A DNA stretch of 64,000 bases from Trichoplax adhaerens. Its lineage: Eukaryota; Placozoa; Uniplacotomia; Trichoplacea; Trichoplacidae. The stretch lies in contig NW_002060961.1 of the NCBI RefSeq assembly GCF_000150275.1, positions 1,072,600-1,136,599 of the forward strand, written 5' to 3'. Under the pieces are notes generated by a model. It saw only the letters and a program-made list of their open reading frames with translations, had not been told where the DNA came from and made no database searches. Below, in pieces: positions 1 through 13,538 of this stretch. The translations under genes and the position numbers were made by a program. Every line of letters starts with the position of its first letter. The stretch's first letter is position 1.

Positions 1-898
1 ACACTGTACTGTACCGTAGCCTACGAAACTTCATACTGTACACTGTACAGGACAGTACCATAGAGGATGATGCAGCAAGCTGTATCATGACCAAGTCTAG
101 CTATTATACTGTACTGTACAGTACTGTACGGTGTAGACATACAGTACTTAGAACAGTCACGGTACCCTAGCGTACAGTGTACAGTGTGTAGTAGTACTGT
201 AATCAAAGCTATTTTTAGTACAGTGTACTGTACTGTACAACTGTACTGTACTGTACCGTAGCCTACGAAACTTCATACTGTACACTGTACAGGACAGTAC
301 CATACAGGATGATGCAGCAAGCTGTATCATGACCAAGTCTAGCTATTATACTGTACTGTACAGTACTGTACGGTGTAGACATACAGTACTTAGAACAGTC
401 ACGGTACCCTAGCGTACAGTGTACAGTGCGTAGTAGTACTGTAATCAAAGCTATTTTTAGTACAGTGTACTGTACTGTACTGTACTGTACTGTACTGTAT
501 GTACTGTACCGTAGCCTACGAAACTTCATACTGTACACTGTACAGGACAGTACCATACAGGATGATGCAGCAAGCTGTATCATGACCAAGTCTAGCTATT
601 ATACTGTACTGTACAGTACTGTACGGTGTAGACATACAGTACTTAGAACAGTCATGGTACCCTAGCGTACAGTACTGTACAGTATTGTACTGTACAGTAC
701 TGTACAGTGTACAGTACAGTGTACAGTGCGTAGTAGTACTGTAATCAAAGCTATTTTTAGTACAGTGTACAGTACTGTACTGTACTGTACCGTAGCCTAC
801 GAAACTTCATACTGTACACTGTACAGGACAGTACCATACAGGATGATGCAGCAAGCTGTATCATGACCAAGTCTAGCTGCTATACTGTACGGTGTAGG
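1..898. repeat. Palindrome-rich tandem repeat array (about 3.4 units)
   Basis: Four successive units begin with the same CCGTAGCCTACG word at 14, 256, 509 and 790, so the period grows from 242 to 253 to 281 bases. The last unit is cut short near 898. Each unit keeps a conserved core (GATGATGCAGCAAGC followed by TGTATCATGACC) that is itself a near-palindrome of about 22 bases. The rest is built from CTGTAC and GTACAG words in both orientations, so single strands can fold extensively. Length changes come mainly from expansion of the CTGTA-type runs, for example 473-500 and 668-720. Open frames of 60-108 codons across it are by-products of the repeat. The array may begin before the window. Confidence 0.95.
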
Positions 899-1035
899 CG
901 TTCAACACCCCACCGTACGGTAGTCAGAATTGTGTTGATGTCGCTGAAAGTGTTTCGTCATCATGTAGCTTCAATCACAACAAATCGAATCCTGGCAACC
1001 GGCCGCGATAGGCTACAGCAGCAGCTTGAATGGTG

Positions 1036-4000
1036 ATGGAGTTCCCTCAATTAGGCCAAAATTGCTCCAATCCTCAATGCTCAAGATTAGGTAGATGGCC
1101 ACCATTGACATCAGTGATAGTACAAGTAGAGTAGAGAGTACTGATACCTATTTTTCAAATGCAGTTGCTACTTGCTTGCTACAATCTTACTGTCAGGGAT
1201 GATGTTGATGACATTGTTTTGCGGATAGGATAGGGATGGCATGATCAATGAATAGGCTCAATTTGCTTTGCAGTTGCTAATCGATCTTATTAGAGAGGGG
1301 AAAGATGTGGGAAATGCCACAATTTGTACTAGACTCATTCTATTAGTAAATAAAAGCTGGAGTCAGCATGCTGTAGTTGAAGAATATCCCATCTCATAAA
1401 TCGCCATGACGCCAGTTGATCGTCTTGCCCTAGTACGACTTACCTTCCATTCGATGTGCTGTAAAATGGTGTGTAGAAAGTGCTACTGACGTAGCCTATC
1501 TTCCAGTCTACTATCATGTATCCATCTTGATGTAAAATATCCTGCATTTTCATCAACATTATTGACATTGCATAAGCAATTGCAACTGGTATACTCTATA
1601 CAAGCTTTTGATCAACGCATCTTAACTGCTAGTTCATACGCCAAATGGTAATCATGCTTCATTGATTTATTGCTTAGACTTTCTACCGGTAAAGTGTAAT
1701 GCCTGTCATAAGATATTTTGCAACGACCATTACCTTTATACGTCGCATAATTGCCCATTAGCCTATACCAAGGTAATACTTCATCATCAACTGATTATTA
1801 TGTTAAAATGGATAATTTGATGCAGTAATTGATAATATCATTCTCCTTCTGTAACCTGCTTATATCCCTCAAAGCCATCTTTACTTGCTTGCATGCATAC
1901 AAGTCGTTTCTTGATAGCAGGCCAATCTAGATCGATTACCAATTTCTAAATCTAGTGACAAGAATGGATACTTATCGGAAATAATTGATAGTCCAACATT
2001 CTAAATGTCAATTTGAGCACCGTAGTATTGATTGAATCCATCAAAAAAATATTACATTTGTAATAAGGAGAACATCATATTATATTATTGGTTCGTAAAT
2101 ACTACTTGTGTATACTAATTCAGCAAATAAAGTAGCAATTACTTACTACAGACTTACATAAGACATTGGTGTATGCTTTTAAAACTATGCTATACAGTAA
2201 TTTGTTTAGAATTGGTTAAAGATGGAAACAATACCGCCTTAGATTCACGATAGAAGATATGTGAAGGTCTTACTATACTGTAGACATTGCAGTGATTTAG
2301 AATACAGCAATTGAAAACCTTTCATATCCATAGTGTAAGGAATGATTCAGTTAGATACGACCTACAGTGTTGCCAAATTATTCATAACAATCTTCGTCTC
2401 TTCTGATGACGGAGTCGCAATGACACCGATATGTACTTGTATTTGAAACGTTTCCATTACCATTCTATTACAACGGAATTCAATGCTACTTTTTAGGATG
2501 TACAAGTACCTGTCTGCCCTTTATGCAATCAACCAGTACCAGTTGGTAAGGGTGAATCACCGGACGATAAGGTAATTTCATGTTTCGTTTACCTTATAAG
2601 ACCTATGTGTAGTAAAGCAGTAAGGTGCGCCAGTCATTGTAGTTGTTGGTTAGGCTACTTAAGATTTAGTTGAAATATTCAATTGAAGTTTGTTACTCCA
2701 AATGGACGTTCTAATTGCAATTGGAAACGGATTATTTCTAAACTAACTGTCCGATGAATCGATAGGTTAGTAGGCATATGGACAATGATTGCAAATTTGA
2801 GAAACCTGTTAAGCGAAGTAATCGATGCTCACTTAAAGGTTGCAAAATGATTGAGGTACGTATATTCGTAATTGATTAACGCTACTCAAATATGGATTGT
2901 AACGAGAATCAGCAACTGATTGGCAAATATTTTACGTTAACATTCGCTTTGAATATTAGCGAACAATTTACCATTATTAAACAATTATAATCACAACGTA
3001 TACATGTACAGTCTTCTATCATGGTAAATGATACTGTATTGAATTTTTGCGCTTTTTTGGACTTTTGCAGCTAGTTCCTGTTGTCTGTCCTAGTTGTAAA
3101 AAAAACTTTTGCCTTAAACACCGACATGAACAGGATCATAACTGCCAACCTAGGTAAAAATCGTTTCATTCCCAATGAACTAAATCTTTGTTGCCCAGAG
3201 TCAAAAAGTATCGGAAATAATCAATTTTAATGGACTGAAATATCTTTTACCTGTTAAAGGAAATGCACTGTTCTTTTATTTGATTATCAAATTAATTTAA
3301 GCTCCATATTTCTGGTGTATCTTCAAAATGTTTAAATTTGTCTAAACTAAAACATGTTACTCATGATCTACAACCAGTAATAGGCTCGGTACGACTAAAA
3401 CCATCAATCCGAGGCCGAAATACTCTTACCAGCAATCGACATTATCACAAATTGGGGGTTCACTTAACAGGTTGATTTACAATACCTAATTTAAATTATG
3501 ACTATTTAATATATCATTTCGGGTTCGTTCATACTTCAGTATTGTAACGCTTTATAATGACAATAATAGACAAAGACAAGAGCGACTCCAAAGACAGCAA
3601 TTAAGTTCGGCAAATGGCAATAAGAGACAGTTACCAGTACAAGAAAATTATGGACAACTTCAGACTCAAATGGTAATATTTGATATCCGATATAGTACTT
3701 ATATATTAGTTACATAAATGGTAGTAGAAATAAAAATTTAACTTTCCTTTACAATTAGACAGAAGACGAAGCTTATGCGCTTGCAGTACAAGCATCTTTG
3801 GCAGATTCAGGCACGACGCATCAAGGAATGCAATCGTCAAGTTCGGCATCCAGGTTTATTTATTAACATTTTTAATTAAAGAGCAATAAATTCATTATGA
3901 ACTACGCACTAAATACTAATAAAACGTCATTATTCATAAAGGCAACAAGAAGATTCTGACAAAGAATTAGCACAGGCTATCGCCGCATCATTGCAAGAAT

Positions 4001-4159
4001 CCAACCCAACCAGGAAAGATCAGAAGGTATAGCGACCTTTTAATGTTCTTTTGACTATTTCACTGTTACTACTGCAGTTTAGCATATTAATTAATTCTGA
4101 TGTTCGATTACTTTTTTTCTCAGAAATCGGAGAGCAAGTTTGACTGTGTTCTGTCGTAG
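1036..4159 (+). CDS. AN1-type zinc finger / UIM protein with CAAX box, ZFAND2B (AIRAPL)-like, 10 exons
   Basis: Exons read as 1036-1090, 1678-1772, 2497-2571, 2766-2855, 3071-3153, 3384-3470, 3570-3672, 3759-3853, 3942-4026 and 4124-4159. All introns are GT-AG and all phases agree, giving 267 residues. The protein starts MEFPQLG and has a first AN1 finger with ligands C10, C15, C25, C28, C33, H36, H42, C44. A CPLC-H-C segment follows (C57, C60, H79, C84), then a second AN1 finger (C96, C101, C111, C114, C119, H122, H128, C130). Two ubiquitin-interacting motifs lie at about 197-214 (LAVQASLAD) and 230-250 (LAQAIAASLQES). The last exon has only 11 codons and ends CVLS, a prenylation-type CAAX box. 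This is the architecture of ZFAND2B/AIRAPL, a proteasome- and VCP-associated factor at the ER membrane; the function here is inferred from the family. An in-frame ATG at 1030 would add two residues. AATAAA occurs at 4803. Confidence 0.93.
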
Positions 4160-7100
4160 CGTTCTGTTCAAATATGATTTTGATACTAATCGAAATACAA
4201 TTTAATATCTGTCTTTTAATAATTCTGCGAGTATTTGGCATTTGTGCTATCCTGTAACGAAATATGCTCATTAAATAATATGCTATGTAATAGGTCTTTA
4301 ATGTTATTAAAATATAAATATGTAAATAGATTATATAATTCGTCAGTAACTTCACATTATTCTGCCAAAAATAACGTAATTTAAAATGGAATTACTGATT
4401 GAAACCTGCAGGCCTTCGCTAAAACGGCACTGTACATAAAATGAATGAATTATTTCAACTTTTGTATTCGCTAATACGGACTATCGCTGAAATATTACTT
4501 CAGCCCGAATGCTCACGTACATTGATTCTTGATAGTAATAGTTATATGCTACTATGAGCTGAATTGTATGTGAACATCACTTTACGAATTACAATTGATG
4601 TTAGTCTTACAGCTATACGCGTATATTTAATTGCCTCCGTACAAAATAATTTTCAATTTTTTGGTTGCATTCTACCTTGCACTTGATGATTCATATTTTT
4701 AATATTGCTCCATATTCCAATCCTGATACTGGACTAGCAGTGGAAGACTGTCATGGGTATCACAATCTGTAATTATTATTATGAATATACATCTATGTAA
4801 GTAATAAATAAATGAAGCTTTAGTCAATGTATGACTTTAGAATGTGTTCCGTAAGGATTTATCTTATTCAGGATGAACATAATTATTGACTTGGCGAAGT
4901 TGTCCAGATTGCCATAGGAATCATTTTATATAGGACGAAGTAGACATTGTTTTATTTGAAAAGTGAGATTAAGATTTTGCAGCGCTGCATACGTATCTTA
5001 GTATTTCCATTTCAAAGGTGTTGTATCAGTGTTGAAATATATGTATGCATGCTTATACACAAATGTCATTCAAAGCAAACAATTATAAAGTACTCACTGA
5101 GTGCTATAAAATATGTTGCTCAGGTAAATCACGATATATTGCATTAACCCGATATAGGATATGCTGTAGCTTGTTATCATTTCAAGATGGTAAAAAAAGT
5201 TAAAATTAATAACCCTGAAATGTCGTTAAGTGGACAACACCTATATCATACCTAGATCAGAACATAAGTTGACTGTAACGTAAGTAGCTATGCTGCTTGC
5301 ATATGTAGCAGATTGCCTTAATTGCCCCATTTAGACAGCTTGGCATTATTTCTTCTTGTTGCTATTATAATCAACTGATTCTGTGATCCAAAGCGGAAAC
5401 AAATGAATTATCATAATTACACCATTTATTATATATTATTGATTCTGTTAGAGTTTAATCTCAAACGACTTCAGACAGTCAATTTCAGTACCTTTAACCA
5501 GTACTATCAGACATATTATTATGAAAATAATAATATGATCAAAATGGTAGCTTAAAATTTATCACTGCATGAGATGCTGTTGATATCAATACAGCACACT
5601 CTGAAAGTTTATTGGGCTATATGCGTCCAGTTCATACAAAAAAGTTAATCTAATGAGATTCAGTACATTTTCGTAAAGCATTTGAATACATTATACGAGA
5701 GTATTAGACGAGTATTTACAGAGATCTGATCCAGAGTTTTGTTGCTGCTCTATATGAATTATTTGAACGTCTCTTACATGCAATTAGCGTAATTATTAGT
5801 TGGCTTAGGGTACTGTGTTCTTTAAATGAGAGGCAAAAGTGTCATACTTTTAACTTGAGTAATATCAATCTTAGTCTTAGCCTAGTAGATAAAGTAAAAA
5901 ATATTCTTGGACGCAGTTTACTATCGATCCAATCGTAAATTACTACTGCAGTTCTGATGTTATAAAACAGTACCTACAATAATATAGTATTACAACTACT
6001 ACGAATAGAGCATTAAACATATATACGCGGTTTTACATTTAGAATAGCCGATACAATCATCAATAGGTGCAGAAATCAAGCTTATGACAAAAGTTTCCAT
6101 AGATAAAATTTTTGTGCAATTGGGAAGAACCATGAACGACTCAAAATTGATTCTTTTGCTGTAATACAATTAACTAGCTTAAAATCTCTGGAAAAGATTT
6201 CCTATGTTTATTTCGAGTCGTTAATATGGCCTCTTGCTTTGCAACTTATTTGGTTGAAATAAGAAATCAGCGCTATTCTTTGTATAGTAAATGGTTAATA
6301 AGGTATTTTGTTTCATATATGATGGTTTCTTATCGACGATTTCCATTACTTTATCCATTTTGAACCTGTCAACAATTATTAAGCCAATATCATACCTTGA
6401 AATAACTAACAATATTCACCACAAAATCTTTACGTTTGCAGCAATCACAGCCATATAGTCGAATGGCTAAGATCGAAATACTACTTATTCCCAATTCAAA
6501 TTGTTGATATTGCTTTCTTGAAACGATAATTATTTCAGTAGCTATCTATGCGAATTGTATATTTAAATTAGAAATGGTTTTCTTATTTTGCAACGTCAAT
6601 AACAAGGCTTATTACGGCTGAAATTTAACTTGATAGCATAATTATCTAAATTAACAGTTCTAATTTGCTTTATCTAAAAATTTATTCATCAGATTGCTAT
6701 TAGGCTGGTCCAGGGACGCTTTGAAATAATTGGAATAGAAAATTCTCCTTTAAAGAAAGCGAGTTCAGATTGTGAGATTATTACACGAGCGACACAATAA
6801 CCAAAATGATATATTGCTAATACTAGGATAAGTAACGCCAATTAATCAGCGAATTACGATTACAGTTAGTACAAAAGTCCATAGAATCAAATTGAATTAA
6901 CAAGCGACTACGTAAGCTATAATAAGATACATTCAATCTAAGCTTAATAGTAGATTTTTCTTTTAATTATATTTATTTAGAAGGTGAATCACTCCGAGGG
7001 TTGATTAAAATCACCTTTGCATACTGTCGTCGGAAATATTTCTTCTTGGCATAGTAAGCAAGACATGCATAGCATTTAAAATTATCACCATACCAAAAAT

Positions 7101-10100
7101 ATAAAAGTTTTACAAGCAGTAACCACAGTTGCAGGGGCAGGTAGAGATTTACATAACGTCGCTGTAACCTAGATGTACACATAATGACATCATCTAATAT
7201 AATATTTGATACGGTAACTATCAAATATTAATCTGCGTTTAAATTTCGATCCTATATTTTATAGAAATACTACAAAAATGATAGAATTTAAGGAGATGTT
7301 TATTCATACCAATGGTACGAAACATTTATTATTAAAGACTGCATCGGTATCAAGCGATATTTTTAATTATAGTGGGTAAACATGCCACACCTGCTCGATG
7401 TAAGTACAATTTAACCGGATTAATTTTAAGTTCGTGTTTTGAATATTTTAATAAATGCTTCGGTGCTTTCAGTGTTAACCTTCACCTTCAATAGGTTTTT
7501 TTATAATATAGATATTACAAATTCTTTTAATGACAAATTTCACAGATACATACGTGTTTCCACTCAATGTTATAACTAGCATTCTAGTCTCATGAATTTG
7601 TCTGTTGTATAGTAAACTAACTTGCGGTGTTTACATTATCGTTGCAAGATCATGGAGTGTATCATCATTATTGGATATTATTTAAAATTCTACGATATTT
7701 AAAATATAGATAGCCGATTCAATTCGCAGATATAACATATTTAGACTCCAATCACACTTTGCTTTAAAAGATCGTTTTAAAAACCTACCAGACTCTTAGT
7801 GATCAAAGAGTACATTTACTTTTAAAGAGCAATACAACCACAGTCTACAACGGAAAAGCAGAATAGAAGAAAGAATTACTCGCTTACATGCTTCTCAATG
7901 TTTAGAACCACTTAAAATTCTAAAATACTTTCTGGGGAATAATAATTTGCCCAATTCTTCCTCTTTAGCAATATCGTCATGCGTCTATTATACTTTATTA
8001 TTACCTCTTATTAATGGTAATTTACTCCGGCCAAAATTCACTCATTCTATAACTTATACTACCCTATAAATATGACTAAATTCTCACTCATTCTTTACAA
8101 TATAATGCTAAATTTTATTACAATTCTTCTTCCTTTTTTTTACAAATGGATACTTTTTTTAAAATCCTACAATAGCATTATTTTCTTACCGGTATAAAAG
8201 TGTTCTCTGATTAAATCAAACAAATCTTAACGGACTCTATTATTAAATAAATACAGTTTATCAACTGCATGAAATCTTTATTTTATACGTTTGTCTATAG
8301 TCCAAACAGTATACAATATACCGGTGGGTATATCAGGTCGAATTGAATTCGATGTTAACCTCCAATCCAGCTGGCTTAATTTTGCAATTGCTAACCATTA
8401 TTCTCATGCTACTTCATTGTATAAGGTTCTAAATTTAGGTTTTATCAGTATACCAAGGTTAAATTAAACGCATCGGCGATTTCCTTTCCTATTCTTTGGC
8501 TAGTTCGCAGATAACTTATAACTTTAATCAACCTAAGAGCACCATTGTTTTAAGTCGCCAAATTCTAGATGATAACATTTAATTTATTTCGACTCTATTC
8601 TTTCCTCTGTTCTAGCAATGAATAATTATAACCATTGATATTAAAATTAGCGAACTGAGATCTATTAGGTGTAATAATTGTAAGAGTATACATCAAAAAT
8701 AATACGATGAATTGTAGTTAGCTCATTTTATGACTACTTTTCCGGAATAAGCCATTTTAGTGAATTAGAACAACAAGCTTCTTATTTAAGACTTTGAAAT
8801 GATTTACAGCTGAATGATGGAGCAATAATCCTATCGTATTTGCTGTTATTCAATGGCTTTTAAAATAAATGGTAGACTTTACTTTGTACTTATGATATTA
8901 ATATAGCTTTACCTGCCGGTATTATTGCTAAGTTCGTGTTCTTTCATGATTTAAAATAGCCCTAACGTGAATAGAATACTTTATGATTTCTAAATCAGAA
9001 TAAGATTTTTATCCACATATCCACTCTTCTAGTTGTAATACAAGAATCTAATTTATTATCATTTACTTCGACGTAAATTAGTAATATTACAAGCCATAAG
9101 ATTGCGTTTCATCTAGAAAAGATTTGCTAAGTTCTATTTTGTCTTTTTGATAGAAGAATAGCGATTGTAAATTAATGAGCTATCCTACCAAATTCCAAAA
9201 ACTGATCTAGTATGAACACTAGTTAATCAATGGCTATCTTTCCTAGATTACTTGTAATCACAAAAAATGTTATCAACCTTTATAACTATCTTTCAAATAA
9301 ATTGCTTTTTAAGCCCTGCCAATAGTAGTTGTAGTAGCTTGTCAACATATTAGTTAAAAAAAGTCCATTCAAATGGCTGTATAGATATAGAAAGTTGATA
9401 TTATTAGCTAAGCAACACACCCCACTCATGCCTTAAATGGGATCTAGAGACATTATTAAACCATTATACTAAAATAGTAGTTTACATCAGCTGTTCATAG
9501 AGCGTTTGTTCATGTCCAAAATAGTTATTAGCTTTATGGATAGATACAATCTAATCAATTTTTTCATGTCAAATTAAGATAAATTGATGATCGAACGAAC
9601 AATTCTTATAACTACTCTTCTTTTACAAGGCGAATAACTACAGCAATGGCTGTTCACATTATCAAAATCCTGCTTTCATTTAAAATACAGTACTTTAAAT
9701 TATCCTAAGCTTATAAGCCAATGTAGACAATATATAATTTTCTTGGCTAATAAAAAGAGTATTGTTAGCGACTTCAGGCGGTATCCATAAATACGAAAGA
9801 TTAAACTGTAGATACTTCGTAATAACCATGGGATGATTATCAGATGCTAGTAAAGAAAGTTAAAAAGTTGAACTTTTTTGTTGATACTATCCCTTCATTA
9901 TTGTTTAAAATTAAAATGCTTTTGAATAGCAATTTAATTCACTAAATTTTAGATTATTATTACTCGACTTTACCAATGAAAAGGAAATCAATTTGTTCAT
10001 TAAGCTGAATCAAACAACACAATTAATTCATTATAATTCAGTGCAATAATGAATTGACGTTAAAGTGGACTATTATTGCTAACACCTACACAATTTTAAA

Positions 10101-13100
10101 ATAGATGAATTTCCTTTATATATATATATATTATTTTCCCTCTTCACCTATTATAGAACATCTTAACCCTTACGCTTCCTATAGTCCGTAAAAATTGAAT
10201 GTATTCAGATCAATTTTATGTCATCGTTTACAATTATAGTTCATATTTTCTTTCATATTAACAACGTAAAAGGAGTTATTTTTCAATGCCTAAACGATGA
10301 AAGTCAAATTGCTGGAATATACAAATTACAAATCCTCAATAAATGATATAGCAAGAAGCTTATAAGTAAAATAATAAAAATTTTAAAGCAATAATGAATC
10401 ATTATAAATGACTAAAGAATGGTAGAATCAAATAATACATTATAATCAATGTGGCTTTTATGAATTCTTTATTAAAAGAGTTCAAACCGTTGTCGGTAAT
10501 TTGCAATAGCTTTAGGAATGCAAATTTGCTACTCGTATTGATATCATTGATGTCATCATTGAATGCAAATATTTTCTCTTCACTTTGACCAAAGACCATG
10601 ATATTCTAAAAACAAAATTAAAATACTGCATCTATTGATCTGGTATAGGAATAACACCCCTTTTCCATTCAAGTTGTTTTGATCTTAAATGGCTGTAGAC
10701 AATACCGAAATTATTTGATAAAAATCCAAATAGTATTTGCTTTACTTTGTTTCAAGCTGATATTGCAGCCGTTAAAACTGTCAAAACTACCTCTATCTTA
10801 ATCATTTCTATGATCAACTTCTCAGAATTACACTTCACTCTTTAAATCGTACAGCGAATTTTGAAAGAGACTTAAATCATATTCTCTGTATTGCTCAACT
10901 ATCTTCAGAAAACAGCGTTATTCCAAGAAATAATTGTAATAACATTATTAATATCAATATAGCAAAAATATAGAATTATTGATCAGATTTTAATCCCTCA
11001 TTCTAATTAATATCAACTCATTGGACAATTAGAAGTCGCTTTTTACACAAATATTCTCAAGATCTGCCTCAAAGTAAGTTAACTTCATACTATTCATGTC
11101 TGAATTGTTTTTGATTAGAAGGATTTCAACATCCAAAATATCAACTTTATTTTATCAGTTCTTTACCTTTCAACATCATGATGCAATTTATAACTAAAAT
11201 AGCAATACTCTATATAGTAGATGTCTTTAATGTTGGATTTAGTGGTAGCGATTAAGGCTAGACAAATCTGACATACCGCAGCACCTAGTTCAATTTAGCG
11301 TATAGCTCAATAAGGTGTAATTATTAACAACTTCTGTCTAGCTAAAATTTTAGATTGTATAATGTGGTCCGAGAAATCATTTTCAGAAAATATTTGTTCA
11401 AAATTTTTGATAGGAATAGTTGATAAAATACGGCTAATAGTCTACAAACAGAAAATAAATTACTTTGCTGGCTTAAAATAATTCAAGATTTTCTGATATT
11501 ATACGAGTATTGTCACGAAATTTGATATTTCTCATATTCTCCAAGTATCTGTTGTATTGCTTGGTTACTACAGTAAGAAAGATCAAAATTGCCAGTAAAT
11601 TGATAATATTACCATAAAATATGAATGAAAATTTTACTAATCGTATGCAATTAACTGTTTTGCTCAGAACTAGATGAATGATATATACTATAACAGTTAT
11701 GAGTGAGAAATTAGCGTAACATCTTTTTTCACTAAATCTATTAAACCGGACATTTAAGGCGCTACTATTGTGCTACTTGAAGAAGTAATTTACCCAATGC
11801 TGACTATTTTATCTTGCTTAATAGAAATAGTTTCATCGCAATTACTGTGATGCTATACAATGTTTAATAATAGGTCAGAATAAAACGGATTTTCATGTCT
11901 AATAAAGGTATTTTATAAAGGACTAAAGAAAGAAAATACTTTCGAGTTAAGTGCTTATCAGTTCATAAAGTTTGATTGAAGATCAGTACTGTCCACATCG
12001 TAATGTCGAGTTTTGAGTGTAGATAGGCTGAAATGGCGTTACTCTTCGATTTTAGTCACGAACTGAGAAACATTAACGACATGGAAAGGATGCTAGTGCC
12101 TCATTTTGTAGATGATCCATACTATCCAATATTAATTACTACAAGTGCAACATCTTATTGCGTAGAATGCTAGCTCATGAAGGTGTGAGAGTTTTAATAA
12201 AACTCAGATCATCTCAAACCGAATCTTATTTTAATTTTACTATCTTCGGAAGATTGATGGTAATATAGGCAAATATTTATTGTTATCACCGGTGAAATAA
12301 TACAATCAGTGCAATATCAACATTATATTGCTAAGCATGAATAATTTTTATTTGCTTCTTACTAATAAACTCATTTCGGTAAAAATAATTTATAAACACC
12401 TTATGAAGTTAATTATCATCTTTAAGGCTTGCTTAAAAATTTAGTTCCAATTTTAATTCATCTCTTCCAACATTTACAATTGAAATTATTAGAGTTTTTT
12501 TGGCTATAACATGAGTGTTCCTACGATAATTCATTAGTAATTACCAAAATTGAAACGATGTATAGCTGTTTAAGCATGAATAATGATACGCAAAAGATGA
12601 TTCTTGAATGACTCTTTCTTATTAAAAAATTTCATAATATAATTGTATCAATTTGGCCTACATACGGGATCACAGATGCTCAAACAAAGTACACTATTTT
12701 TTATTTATTACTTCTTTGCGCTGATTAATTATCGATAGAAACTAAAGATTAGTTGTCTAGATAGCAATTCAGAACTGAATTTGGACTTCTGTAAACTTAC
12801 AAACTCACCCAATACCGAGATAAAGGAATCTTAAAATTTTAAATTACATAGGTGTGATTTCATTGGTAGTTATAGCGAAACTGTAATTTTATTGGGCCAC
12901 CTTTAAAAATCTTCCTGAAGTGCAATATTGACAATCGCTTCACTAACATTCACGTTCCTTCTTTCATGATGATCTTGCAGCCTCTATTATTAAAACAATC
13001 TGGGTTACGTTATCTAATCTAAATAGGATGCTATTATGAAATGAATAAATTATCTTTCCTTTTACAATCGCTAATTGCAATTTCATTTTACTATGTATAG

Positions 13101-13538
13101 GTGAATGATTCTAATCGTAAACAATGGAAGATAAAAAAATGTTTTTCTAATAGCTATTGGTCCCATTTAGCTTGATTATCAACATCCGTCATCCTTTAAT
13201 TTCAATCTTCCATCGGATAAAAATCATTATAGAAGTATGCTTTTGTTATTATATTCAAAGTGGCAAAACAAGATCGAAAAATACTGATCATAAATTTATA
13301 GATTTAGGAGCTGGTTCAATAATAATAATCTATTATCACATAGGCTTTATCAATACTTTTAGCCATAATGCATTCATGTATAATATTGTATTATAGATCA
13401 ATTTTCAAATGCAAAGCTCTATATTCTATTACAATAGGTATATAGGATTTATTTTCTGTTGTATGCAATTATTAATCTTCTATTTTTATTTAAAATAGAT
13501 CATTTTTCAAGACATCGCCTGTTGACAGCACGTACACG
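4160..13538. other. AT-rich stretch without a recognised gene
   Basis: No confident gene was found on either strand. Short open frames of 60-110 codons occur at the rate expected for this composition and match nothing I know. A TA dinucleotide run lies near 10118-10132. Two adjoining coding-like pieces (12033-12173 and 12167-12268, +) are listed as a finding because their codons look less random than their surroundings. The last bases before 13539 contain an AG acceptor-like site at 13497-13498, which could mark a 5' untranslated intron of the next gene. Confidence 0.6.

Noticed and set aside
21-665. Open frames of 60-108 codons on both strands
   Set aside because: They lie wholly in the tandem array and repeat with it; no domain, only Tyr/Val/Cys-rich repeat translation.
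4020-4355. 111-codon minus-strand frame
   Set aside because: Overlaps the last exons of the ZFAND2-like gene on the other strand and is Ile/Thr/Tyr-rich without motifs.
6973-7224. Minus-strand frame with NFKCYACLAYYAKKKYFRR, a little like TM7 and tail of a GPCR
   Set aside because: No TM6 or DRY-like sequence was found at the expected distance upstream on that strand.
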